From: Phaeosaccion multiseriatum
Lineage: Eukaryota > Ochrophyta, other classes
NCBI GenBank assembly: GCA_965112735.1
Contig: OZ218951.1
Span: 1,426,001 to 1,490,000 of the forward strand
Direction of reading: 5' to 3'
DNA: 64,000 bases
This document shows positions 38,101-49,144 of this stretch, piece by piece. Each line of letters starts with the position of its first letter. Position 1 is the first letter of the stretch. The notes beneath the pieces are model-generated. The model made no database searches, was not told where the DNA came from, and saw only the letters and a program-made list of their open reading frames with translations. A program made the translations under genes and the position numbers.

Positions 38101-38223
38101 GCCAGCCGTCCCTCCCGTGTAGCCCAGCCGAATCGGGCCATCGCACTCATTATCAATGAAGAAGCTCCTCCCCGAGGCCAGTCCTGGCAGCGCCGCAAGG
38201 AGCAACGCCTGCGCACACCTCAT
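35161..38223 (-). CDS. Secreted thaumatin-like protein with four Cys-rich modules
   Basis: Exons 38223-37869, 37164-35580, 35419-35161 give 732 aa. Residues 1-18 (MRCAQALLLAALPGLASG) form a signal peptide. A thaumatin-like domain (about 19-340) follows: FFIDNECDGPIRLGYTGG, WNGNIWAGHVC, ACPGGGPC, then YYNLSIIDGVNLPM and the diagnostic CPTAYTYAYDDHSSTFTC. Thaumatin-like proteins are secreted, disulfide-rich and often glucan-binding or antifungal. After it come four repeats of an eight-Cys module of about 45 residues (for example CNGVSSCGVGTQTC ... GCRFCGFGGFPDC), joined by Pro/Thr/Ser linkers and a (SGG)n spacer at 35700-35840. The modules are unfamiliar to me. Domain order suggests a wall- or glucan-binding fusion, which is inference. 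Confidence 0.88.
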
Positions 38224-39816
38224 CGTGTGCCGTTTGCTGTCGCTGCGCGCTCTCTTCCTTCCCCTCTTGCCTCCTCCGTCTGTGCTCTCCTGCTCCTGAA
38301 TAATAATGATGAAAGCGGGTCCTTGCTGGCGCTGGGGGTTGGAGGTGGCTTTGAGTGAGCGGGGCGCAACAGCTTTCCCGAATGTGGGACGACCGCACCC
38401 GAATACCAAAATAGGGCGTGGTGGGCGGGTCAGACCACCCAATTAGACTTGGGAACCGTCCTAGCCTGTGAGAGGACGATATAATGACGTCGAAAGTTTC
38501 GAGATCAAATTTGATTTTTGAGGGAGCGGTTATTCGCGGAGGGAGAATCTTTCGTTTGAACAAAAATAATGACGTGTTGCGTTCAGGATGCGCCCCGGAA
38601 CAGAAATGGAGGGAAAACTCGCAACACAGTGTACCCGCAGGCCAGCTGCTGCTGTGCGTATTATTATTTTCGTGTTTCTTCGTCTTCTGGCCAGTCTACC
38701 TACAGTAGCTACTGGTTCTCATTTGTTTCAGTTGCAAACAAAAAGTCGAAAAAAAGGGACAGCAGAGAGCAGCAGACCCTTGAAAAAATGGTGAAAAGAC
38801 AACCGCCCCTCGAAACCCGCCGCGCCGCCGCGCCCTGACTAGATATTGATAGGTACGTGGAGCGAGGCAACAAACAGGCAGGCGGAGGCGGAGCGATGAC
38901 GAAGAACTCCCCACCATCCGCGCGCTTATCCTCGTCAGACTAGCCTTCCCCGATTTTCCGATGATGGTGACACTGGATATCGATCTCTATATCGCTGGTA
39001 GCTACATATCCTTTGTCGTGTTGGGATATGTGCCGAACATGTAGCTGCCACATGCATGTAGCTACGGGACGTGGAAAGCGTCTTATTAGCTACATAGAGT
39101 ACGAAGAGGAGAGAGAAAGAGATCGATATCCAGTGTCGACATCGATAAAAAAAAAAAAAAAAAAAAAATATCGAGAACCGATCGATGTTTCGGTGGCTGG
39201 AGGCCCAGCCACATGATCAGCCAGGACTCCCTGTGCTGCTTTCTTCGCCAGACTGGCTGGCGGTCTGGCTGATACTCACACGATCCCACGATCCGAAGTA
39301 TGGATCCGCAAGTAAGAGTAAGATCAAAAAAAGAGAGAGAATGGACGCGGCGATTGGCGTAGTTCAGTGCATTTCACACTCACGGGGGGGGGAAGCGAAA
39401 CAAAAACTGCTCGACTCGGCGATGGAGGCGTTTGGCGGTGGGGGGGGGCTAGCTATAGGCCCCACTTTTTAGACCCTCCTGGCCCATACGTAAGGAAAAA
39501 GAGTTTCAATTTCCCAATTTTTTTTTTCCCTTTCCCACCATAGAACTGAACTGCAATACCAGCAGTTTGTTCAAACTCGCTAAAACAGTTGTTTGGGGTT
39601 GAAGGGGGGGGGGGGGGGGTAGTTTGGGTGTCTCTCATTGGGGACTGGCTGGGATCACTCCATCACTCTTCTCCCTCCTTCCCTTGGTTTGGGGGTCTAA
39701 TAAACTGAATCTGAAACCGAGGGTCGTGGGGTTTGGTCCCTCACGTCCCTTACGCACGCCCCATCCATCCAACAGTGTATATCCATCCATCCTTCCACTG
39801 CCATGCACCATCATCG
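38224..39816. other. 1.6-kb spacer with palindromic element
   Basis: Between the thaumatin-like start (-) and the IQ protein stop (-). 38224-38480 probably includes the thaumatin-like promoter. The remainder is unlike the rest of the window: less GC-rich and lacking microsatellites. It has a 19-bp inverted repeat (38970/39118), an A23 run at about 39146, small TGGCTGG...CCAGCCA palindromes near 39193-39213 and G runs at 39603-39620. No convincing gene. Confidence 0.5.
38970..39136. repeat. 167-bp segment bounded by 19-bp inverted repeat
   Basis: ACACTGGATATCGATCTCT at 38970-38988 is exactly inverted at 39118-39136. Between them GTAGCTACAT-type words repeat in both orientations. The form is that of a small MITE-like element, but no clear target-site duplication was found outside the repeats, so it remains a candidate. 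Confidence 0.5.
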
Positions 39817-40734
39817 TCAAGAGAACTCGAAGGAGTCTGCCACTTGCATGGCTACGCGACGTGCCCTCTCCTCAGGCGACGCGCAGCCCGCGGTTCGACC
39901 ACGACTACCACGCCTAGTGGCGGGCGGCGCCGAGAGGGGGCGAACTCTGGTTGCTATGGGGAGGAGGACTGTCGCACTCGTAGAGCTTGTCATGGTAGTA
40001 GATAGTACCCCGGTTTCTGCTGCTTTGCCACCGTCGTCGGACTCACTGCCGCCACGTCCCGCCTCCGGGCATGGGGGATCTATCCTCCACCAGCTCTGGT
40101 CGAGCTCCCGCATGTAATCCAAGGCGCCCGACACGAGAGAGTCCATGTATTGGGGCGGAACCACAGGGAAGAGAAGCCTGCGGAAGGGCCCGGGACCGTT
40201 CGCCAAGAACCGAAGCCGCCCTCTCCGTCTCCTCCTGCCCCTCCTGGTACTGCTTGATGCGCATGTGCTTGCTGTCGAGGCCAGACCGCCCCCGCGCTCT
40301 CCTCCTCCTCCTCCTCCTCCTCCTCCTCCTCCTCCTCCTGCTGCTGCTGCTGCTGCTCCTCCTTCACCCCCACCTCCTCCTCCAGCGGCCCTTCTCGACG
40401 GAGGAGCTGCACAAGAGGGAGCAGGGGAAGCCGCCACCGCCGCTGCTGCCACCGGAGCAAGAGGTGGGGCGGCTTCCGCAAATCCCGCCGCCTTGCCCTT
40501 CTTCCCTTCCAGCCTTGTGCCCTTCCTCCGCTTGGCATCTCTTCCACCCCCGCTGCCGCCGTGCTGCTGCTGCTGGCCCCTTGCCGTGTGAGCATCACCA
40601 CCACCACCCCGCACCTTCGGTGCTGCACCCCTCTTCTTGTCCTTCATCGCGGCGCTGCGCTCAGAGGAGGTGGACGCCTTCTTGCTCCGCGAGGTCGACG
40701 GCGATGGGGAAGGGGGCTCGGAAATGACAGCACC

Positions 40735-40771
<37 letters not shown>

Positions 40772-41719
40772 CTCTCTCGCCTCTGTGCTCCTCCTCCTCC
40801 TCCTCCTGCTCCTGCTCCTCCTCCGTCCCCTGCTCCTCCGTCTCCTCCGGCCTCTCTGATTGCGCTGACAGCAGCCACACAAGTTTGGTGCTGTGCCGAG
40901 CTCGACAGCAGCTTGGAATGGGCCTCCATAGCCCGACTCTTCCTCACAAACTCGTGTCGCATGCCCTGTAGGAGAGCCCCGGCCATACGGAGGCCCATCT
41001 CGACGGGGATGGAGTGGAGCACCGCGCTGCGGGGGCGGTCCGGGTCCGAGGAGAGAAACGCAGGCAGGGAGCAGGACGGGAGCAAGTACGGGCTCGTCCT
41101 GTTGCGTCCACGCTGCTGCTGCTGCTGTATCACCAACTGCTGGGGGCTGAGCTGGCCCTGGACGCGCCTCCTCCTTGCTGTGGCCCTTCTGGTCAGCTTC
41201 ACCGCTGTAATAGTGCCCATCCCTGCCCCTCCCCCTCCCTCTCCTTGATCGTTCATTGCCGTTGGTGCTTCGGACAAAGAAGCGTGCGGTCCCACGCCAT
41301 TCACACTTGCACCACCACCACCGCTGCTGCTTCCCTGCTGGCCGACAGTCTCCCTCGGTGGGCCCGCTATGGAAACAAATATCCTCCTTCCTTCAAGCGC
41401 TTGCTGCTGTTCCACAGACCCCCACGCCCCCGCCCCCGCCGCATCTCGACTGCCAACATTACTACTGTTACTATCTGCCCCGTCTACTGGGGCAAACTCA
41501 ACCTGATGTTGCCAATGCTGCGCCGTAACGTCCACCGTCAGCATACTCCCCCCTCCGCCCCAAGGAGCCCCCCCCAGGCCGCCTCCTCCTCCTCCTCCTC
41601 CTCCTCCTTCTCTACTCGTCCCAACGGGTCCAATTTCGATGCTTTGCTGCGGCACGTCGTTCTCCTCCCCCAGTCCATCCCCCCCAGCATCCCCTTCCTC
41701 CCCCTCATCCGTGTAGTAG

Positions 41720-41759
<40 letters not shown>

Positions 41760-42491
41760 GGTTAATGCTACTAGTGCTCTGTACACGAAGGCCGCGCCGC
41801 TCGAGAGCGAGCAGCAACTGGTGAAAGACAAGCTCTTGCCGGGCCCGCAGCACGCGAGAAATCTTCCTCCACCAGCGCTGAATGACCCTGCCCTCATGGT
41901 AGTAACTTTTGTAAGTCAACGAGTGGTTTAGGTGGACACATATCGCCACAGCGTGCACACACAGAGAGAGAGAGAGAGAGAGTTAGTAAAACAGGCCGGC
42001 TAACTACTGACTGCTGACTTGCAGCGCGGGTGGCTCATGAAGCAACCATATCCGTAAGTGCCTACCTACCTTCGAAGGCGAGACAGCCGCACACTCCTTC
42101 GAGCTTGCCGAGTGGCGGCGTCCAGCAAGACCACGAGGAGGAAGGACTTGAGCACCTCCGTAGCCTCGTCTCTCCGGCACTTCCTTGCCTGCCATGGTCA
42201 AGGGGGGGGGGGAGAGAGAGGAGAGGAGGCGTTTTGGGAGGAATGTACAACACATACACATACACGCGCGCAAACACGTACGCACACACACAAACAAGTG
42301 CACATACACACACACACACACACACATTCCTACGTACCTTGCGGTAGTGCAGTAGCATATCCGCGGCCCTAAGGCGAGCAATTGCGGCATGCTTCTTTTT
42401 GCGCTCGGCGCGGGAAAGGTTCCTGCGAAAGGCTCTCGCGAGAACACACGCACTCGTGTTGAGGGCCTGAGGCGACAAAGAAGGAGAGAGA

Positions 42492-42550
<59 letters not shown>

Positions 42551-45414
42551 CACCACAGGTGAGTAGGTATGTTGGAGGATAGGCCGTGCAGAGGTAAAGC
42601 GTGGTACGGGATCAGAGGAGGTGAAGATACCACAACAGATGCTCGAGTGCCTTCCGTTCCATAAACGTACAGCGATGGCACATGCAACTCGAGGATGGCT
42701 AGCTATACTCCCAACACAGGCAGATATGATGCGTGGGAGGAGGAGCAGAGAGCGAGAGGGCAAATGGTGACGGGGCGTGAGGCAGGGGGGTGAAGAAGCG
42801 AAACCGTCAAGCAACTCGCTCGCTCACTGATTGTCATCAACCAGCAGGGCCAAGCACCTAGGGAAGGCTTGAAAGGAGAGTCCCCACCTAGAACTGCTCG
42901 TGTGAAACTGAAACTGAAACTTGAAGTGCTCTCACCTTCTCCCGCTCTAGCTTCAGAAGTGGTCGTCGCCAGGTGAGGACGGCCTTTACCCGCGTCAAGT
43001 GTGTCAGCCACATGGCAGCCTATAGGAGGATGGCAATGGATGGGAGGAAGAGGGGGCACTACATGGCTGAATCTTCGTGTTAAGACCGACAGAGAGGGTA
43101 TAGACAGCACGCCGTATTCACTTGTTTGCCCACGGCCCCGAGCAAGAGCGAGCGAGTGAGCCGTGAAGAGCGGCTGGGTAGAGAGTAGAGCCTCCAGAGA
43201 GAGTGAGAGAAAGAGAGAAGAGAAAGAGAGCGAGAGAGAAAAACCGAGAGAGAAAAACCGAGAGCATTATCCACCCACCTGCGTCCTACGCTGCTCTAGA
43301 GAGATGGCCCTGTGCTTGCGCTGAAGGGCGGCATGTTCCTTGGCCGCCTTGAGTGCATCCTTTTCCTCCGCGAGGTGCCGCAGCTTCACTCGGCAGCTTT
43401 GCTCCCTCCTGAGCTGCTCCGCGGAGGTGACTTGCCTGAAGAGGAGGAGGAGGATTGGGGAGGATGGAGGAGTCCGAGGAGGAGGAGGAGGAGGAGGAGG
43501 AGGAGGAGGAGGAGGAGGAGGAGGAGGACGAAGATTAAGACTGTGATTCAAACTGGCTGTTCTACCTAAGATAGTGCGTCTGTTTTCGAGGCATCAGGTA
43601 GCACAGCAAGTAGTCCAAACACCCACCCGCAGCACCTGTCCATACCTGATTGCTTGCTTGGTTTCCCGCGTGAGGAGAGGAGCAGTGAGAGTGTTTGCGT
43701 ACGCGCCAGCCCCCTTGAGCTGCAGGACGAGCTTCGCTCTCGCCAATGACAGGGGAATCCCTGGAGTCGGAGTGGTCTGACGGCCCCCGCCACCACTGGG
43801 GAAGAGCCCTGGTGGAGGGTATGACGCTGTGGGGTCTGCCATAAAGGAGGGGGCAGAGCGCGGTCGTCTGAGGTACAGGAGTTGTTCGGGGGGGCATGAG
43901 GGTGGCCGTAGTGAGACGGAGGGGGGGGGGGGAGGTGGAACAAGAGAAAAAAGGGAGAGAAAGAGAGAGGGATAGCGAGAGAGAATAGGAGAGAGATAAA
44001 GAGAGAGAGTGAGAGACTCAAAGACCGAGGGAGAGAGAGGCTGCGAGCAAGGACGTTCCCGAGAGGAAAGAAACTTTGAGGTGGGCATACAGGTCACCTT
44101 AAGCTACACGTGATGCAACACTACACCGGTGTCTACGAAGAGAAGAGGTGTAACCGACCCGGGGAGGAGAGCCCCCCCCCAGCACTATTACCCCTTCCGT
44201 TGGAAGATACTTACACTGTAGACCGGCGGCTTTCCTTTCGCCTCCTTGCTCCTCCTTCGTTGTGTGCCTCCGCTGCTACTGTATCCCCAGCTGTTGCTGC
44301 GGAATGTGCACCTCCAGGAATTGTGCATTGTAAAGTAGAGTCGAAATCAACTTCCAGAGGCCCCAATATTGATCCACCCTCGCTCCTCCCTCCTCCTTGC
44401 TGCGACCCCTCATCTGCTTCTGGCCATCCCCTGCCGATTGTCACCCTCTCTCCCGCTGGTCCTGCCGCTGCTGCTTCTACCGATTCTTCCGTAGGCCCTT
44501 CATCTTGCTCAGGCTTCACTCCCTCTCTGTCTCCTTCGGGAATGAGGCCCTCCCCCTGCTGTTTGTGGCGGCCTTCCCTGGCCCCTTGATCCTCCTCCTC
44601 CTCTTTGAGGAACATTGTCCTCTCGAGGAAGGTGCTCATCATCGTGCTGCACAGCGTCGGGGCCTCCCCGCGATCCTCCCCCCCCCCTCCTCCTCCTCCT
44701 CCTCCTGGAAGACCATTTTCACTCGCCGGTGCGGCAGCTTGTTTCGTCGAAGCAAACAGCATCATGCTTTCGTTAAAGCGCAAAGCTGACACGAGTCGGT
44801 CTACCTCTCGCCTGCTTCTCTTGCCCTCGCCGCCCCCCGTTCCGCCATGCTGGCCGGGTTGGCGTGGGCGTGTGCGCCGTAGAGGTGGAGCGCGACTCTC
44901 CAGGATGCCCTGCACTCGAGAGTCCAGCCCCTCTCTGTGGCGAACTCCCCATGGGTAGTTGGTGCGTTTGAAGGCGATGTTGGACAGGGCGAGACAGGGA
45001 GCAGGGGGCAAGGGGCACGACACAAGGGGGCTGTTTAGAACGCTGGGAAAAATCCCATCTAGACCCACCGCCCAGCCCAGCCCAGCCCAGCCCAGCCCAG
45101 CCCAGCAATTGGACATCCCTCTCTTCTTTTCCTCTCCCTCCCCCTCCTCCTTCTTCCTACCTTACACTCCCTCCTTCCTCCCACCTGAGCTTCTCATTCG
45201 CTCGTAGCTCCGCTAGACGCCTCTCGACGGCTTCTTCGTGTCTGCCTTTCCCTCGATGTCCTTCGGGGCCCACGCCACCCCCATGCGAAGCAAGAGCAAG
45301 AGCAGGAGAAGGGACAAAGTGGTGGCCAGTCACGCCTGCGGTACTGTCCTCACGCCGGTGCGACGGAGCCGTGCTGGGGCGCACTCTACCCGAGCCGAAG
45401 CGCGAAGCCTCCAT
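39817..45414 (-). CDS. IQ-like coiled-coil protein, 8 exons
   Basis: Exons 45414-45185, 45030-44215, 43867-43646, 43435-43279, 43019-42936, 42466-42338, 42188-42070, 41905-39817 give 1281 aa. The N-terminus has VRPSTAP and later RPRSAPSF, short motifs seen in many cytoskeletal proteins. Exons 4-7 are strongly helical and basic (LRREQSCRVKLRHLAEEK and RRNLSRAERKKKHAAIARL). Exon 8 opens with YHEGRVIQRWWRKISRVLRA, which resembles an IQ calmodulin-binding helix. The long last exon is mostly Gln, Gly and Ser runs. Near its end PPQYMDSLVSGALDYMRELD looks ordered. I do not know the family; a cytoskeletal or ciliary role is only a guess. The reading frame near 40200-40280 is uncertain (see findings). 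Confidence 0.65.
42480..42548. repeat. (GA)n dinucleotide array
   Basis: GA repeat with a few GG interruptions, in the intron 42935-42467 close to the 3' splice site. It is CT-rich on the transcript strand. Confidence 0.9.
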
Positions 45415-45527
45415 CACAAAACTCTCTCTCTCCTCTCTTACTTAAGTGTTTCCTTTACCGCCGTCGGATTATATCATCAAGCGTTACGTTTTTTCTCTCC
45501 CTCTCCCTTACATTCACCCACTGACTG

Positions 45528-45625
45528 GTTGCGCCGGCGATAGCAGATAGCACGCCGATTGGTCGCCGGCGATGGCGAAAAGCACGCCGGCTGGCGCCGG
45601 CGATAGCAGATAGCGGATAGCACTT
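45528..45625. repeat. About three copies of a 30-35 bp GC-rich unit
   Basis: GCCGGCGAT(A/G)GC with AGCACGCCG recurs about three times between the FIBP stop (45641) and the IQ gene start (45414). It therefore sits within the probable promoter of the IQ gene and the 3' end of FIBP. Confidence 0.7.
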
Positions 45626-45640
45626 CAGGGGTCGATTACA

Positions 45641-45972
45641 TCACCACGTTCTATAGAGGTACCTTACGCAGAGGCGCACGCCGAACACAAATCTCCTCCA
45701 AGCGTCAGACATGTTGGAGCCTTCCCTCGCCCCTTGCCCCCCCTGCCCACTCCCACCGCTCCCACTTTGCGAGTGAATGGTGCTTCCCGCTTCGTGGGTC
45801 CCCCACTCTCCTCCCCAACCCCCCTCCGCCCCTCCTCCTCCTCCTCCTCCTCCTCCTCCTCCCCCGTATCCTCCTTCTCGATATCCGCCCTCCGTCACCC
45901 CTCCTCCTCCTTCTTGCTCATATTCCCCCCCCATTCCTCCTCCTCCTCCTCCTCCTCCTCCTCCTCCTCCTC

Positions 45973-46003
<31 letters not shown>

Positions 46004-46331
46004 TTCTTCCCCTCCCGGCCGAAACACCGCTACCAGCACCCCGAGCCAAGTGATAATATCGAGAGGGTCTAGCCCGACGTCTATGAGCGGATAGCAAAGC
46101 TTCGCCACGATGTCCTCTAACACGTCCTTACACTCCTTACTCTGCCCCAGACCTGCCCCGAGAAGCGCCAATGTGCGAATGCCGTTCCGGAGCTTCGTCT
46201 CCACCACATGCTGCTGGTTGGAGTGTGCGTTATGGTTGTAGTGGTCGGGCATATACTGCTGCTGCTGCTGCTGCTGCCCCTGCTGCTGGTTCCCCTGCCC
46301 CTGCTGGTTCCCCTGGTGCACCTGCCCCTGG

Positions 46332-46375
<44 letters not shown>

Positions 46376-47409
46376 ATGATTATGGTCCTTCCTCCGCCTC
46401 CCCCCGCTCGCCCCGCTGCTAGAGACTGAGCCGGCGGTCAGGAAGGGAAGGTGCGGCAAGGAAGCTTGGTGAAGCGTGCCGAGGTAAGCTCCCCTCCGAC
46501 TGTGTTCTCCCAACAGCTCCTGGCGGACGTGCCTCAGCTGCCCCAGCCACACCTTATCCAAATCCAACCCCCAGCAATCGTCCAACCCGGCCTGCAGTGC
46601 GTGCTGGATAACAAGGCGTCTGGGAATCATCGTCGCCTCCGTCTGGCCAGGGCCAAGGCCCACACTCGCTGAGCTTCCTTCTCGTGCTTCTCGTCCGTCT
46701 TCTCTTCTCCCTCCAGCTGCTGCGACGGCTGTTGCACCCCCTTCTAAAACCCCAGCCGCAATACCATTCTCGCCTCCTCCTCCGCCCTCTCCTTCTCCTC
46801 CTCCTGTTGCTGCTGCTGCTGCAGCAGCAGCATTATCTTCTTCCGCGGCGGCTCGTCGAGCAGCCTTCGCGTCCCTCAGATCCAGGCCTTCCTCCGCCGC
46901 AAACACGGAGTGCCCTGCCCCCACAAACATATTCATCATCACCATCCCGCACCAGCACAACTCCTCTGCTAGCAGGTGCGCGGTGTAGCGTTTCCCGCTC
47001 TGGATAGTGAAGCGGAGATGCAGCAGGAAGAGAACTGACGTGTACCTGCATGCCAGCGACTCCGGTAGAAGCCACTTGTCGAGCACGTCCTGGGTAGGAT
47101 TGGGTTTGTGTTCGGTTTGAGGTAGGGGAGCACGAGAAGAGGGAGGGGAACGTGTGGAGCTCTTTCGTCACCCAAACGAACACCTGCACACACACACACG
47201 ACACACACACCCTCTCTCTATTTTATATACATTTACTCAAGCACTCACTCACCTGCACGACAATGCACTGAAACTGCGTACTCTCCTCCAACGCCGTCAT
47301 GACCCTTCGCAAATTATCGAACTGACGACGGCAGCTCCGGAGCGATACCTGGGAGGGAGCGAAGCGGAGGGAGGGGAGGGAGGGAGGCAGGGAGGGAGGG
47401 GGAGAGAGG

Positions 47410-47458
<49 letters not shown>

Positions 47459-48972
47459 AGGAGAGAGAGAGGGAGGGAGGGAGGGAGGGAGGGAGGGAGG
47501 GAGGGAGGAAGGAAGGAAGGGAGGGAGGGAGGGAGCGAGAAGGAAGGAAGGAAGGGAGGGAGGGAGGGAGGCAGGGAGGGAGGGAGCGAAGCGGAGGGAG
47601 GGGAGTCAGGCCGGAGGGAGAGGGAGGGAGGGAGGGAGGGAGGGAGGGAGGGAGGGAGCGAAGCGGAGGTAGGAAGGGAGGGAGGTAGGAGGGATGGAGG
47701 GGGGAAGAAAGGCATGGGAGGAAGGGAGGGAAGGGAAGGGGGGGGGGGTGGTGAGAGGGACCGGTGGGGTGGGAGAGACTGAGGTCAAGGATACAGTCGC
47801 TCGTTTTGGTTGGGCCGTTGTTCGGCTCGCGGATCTAGAGAAACAAAAACCCCTTTCACACAAGCTTGCGCAGTAAGTTGGTCATGGAAAGAAGAGAGTA
47901 GTACGCGAAACAACACAACACACAACACGAACGACACCACCACCACCACCAACAACAACATCAGTAGACCGTGCAGGCAAGCAAGTAAGTAAGCAACCTC
48001 CCCCATACCTTGGTGGCTTCGCTAACATCATCGAGATCCTTCCTCGTCTTGGAGTTGAGCTTCTTGCCTACGATTCGCAGCAGAGTTTTAGATGAAATCA
48101 ATTGGACGATGATTAAGACATGGACATCACATACCGACATCGAATGCTGCCTGCCTACGAACTCACTGCTTACCTAGGATCTCTCGCACGACGTTGTCAT
48201 CCAGCGAGTAGTACTGTTCGACCATCCACAGCTGGGCGGCGGGCGGGAGCTGGATCTTGATTTGCTCGCGGAGGAGCTCGGGATTGCAGAGGTAGTGCTC
48301 GAAAAACATGAAGACCTGCAGTAGAGATAGCAAGGGGCAAGGTGTAAGTGAGTGGCCGGGGAGGGGGCTTGTGAAGGGCTTGTTGCTATTGTTGATTGCT
48401 GTTTGGCCATGATATTCTGCCCCGAGAAGCCGAGAAGGGAAAATAAACCACCAGAGCGTCTTGAAGCGGTAGCGTGCAGGCAGTCGTGGGTTCCTGCCCC
48501 TGCTACAGTCAGTACAAGGAAGCCTCAATCAATCGCACACACACACACACACACACCTGAAACAGGTCCTCTGTCTCCTGGATGAAGAACACCTCGAGTT
48601 GTCGGGCTTCGGCGGTCTCCTCCGCTGCGCTTGGCTCCTCAACGGTAGACGCCCTCCGCCGCATCGAGAGGCCCTTCACGTGCCACATGGGCATTCAATC
48701 ATTGACACCACACAAACGAGAGAGAGAGAGGTGATTGGTAAAGTCTTGCTCAAGGATATCATGTACTCTGTGGCACATCATTCACTCACCCTCGCCTTCC
48801 CAACGCCTCCAATGTCCAAAGCTGCCCGTCGTGCTGTGTCTCTGAACTCCCTCAGCCGCTCACGCACCACTGTCTGAACGTTGAAGCCCTGCAGCCACCA
48901 CTTGAACACATCGTGATCGGGCTCATCCGCGACCAGGCCGATGGAAACCGGGTCGGTCACGATGATGTCCAT
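45641..48972 (-). CDS. FIBP: FIBP (acidic FGF intracellular-binding protein) orthologue
   Basis: Exons 48972-48790, 48673-48557, 48315-48174, 48067-48009, 47348-47253, 47089-45641 give 681 aa. Conserved blocks follow the animal protein in order: DHDVFKWWLQGFNVQTVVRERL, PPAAQLWMVEQYYSLDDNVV, GKKLNSKTRKDLDDVSEATK, SLRSCRRQFDNLRRVMTALEE, and a C-terminal WRRFVFGVRLCVRYLYRTW. FIBP is widespread in eukaryotes; in vertebrates it was found as an FGF1-binding partner, but its ancestral role is unknown. This protein is about twice the human length because of a poly-Gly tract (45910-46010) and a His/Gln-rich stretch (46260-46375). Start: the ATG at 48972 opens directly on the conserved N-terminus. Confidence 0.9.
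47360..47690. repeat. (GGGA)n purine array
   Basis: Long GGGA/GAGA array in the FIBP intron 48008-47349, lying against the 3' splice site and pyrimidine-rich on the transcript strand. Confidence 0.92.
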
Positions 48973-49144
48973 CCCCTCGCTTTGGAACAAAACTATATAT
49001 ACACACGAGAGTGATAAAGCTAAACGAGCGGTATCGGTCTACTCCTTACAGACTCCTGCGTGAACCTCACAAAGCTAAAGTCTTGAGCTATCTCCCCTCT
49101 CTCTCGGGTCGGAGGGAAGGACATATCGGGCGCCGGAGGGGAAC

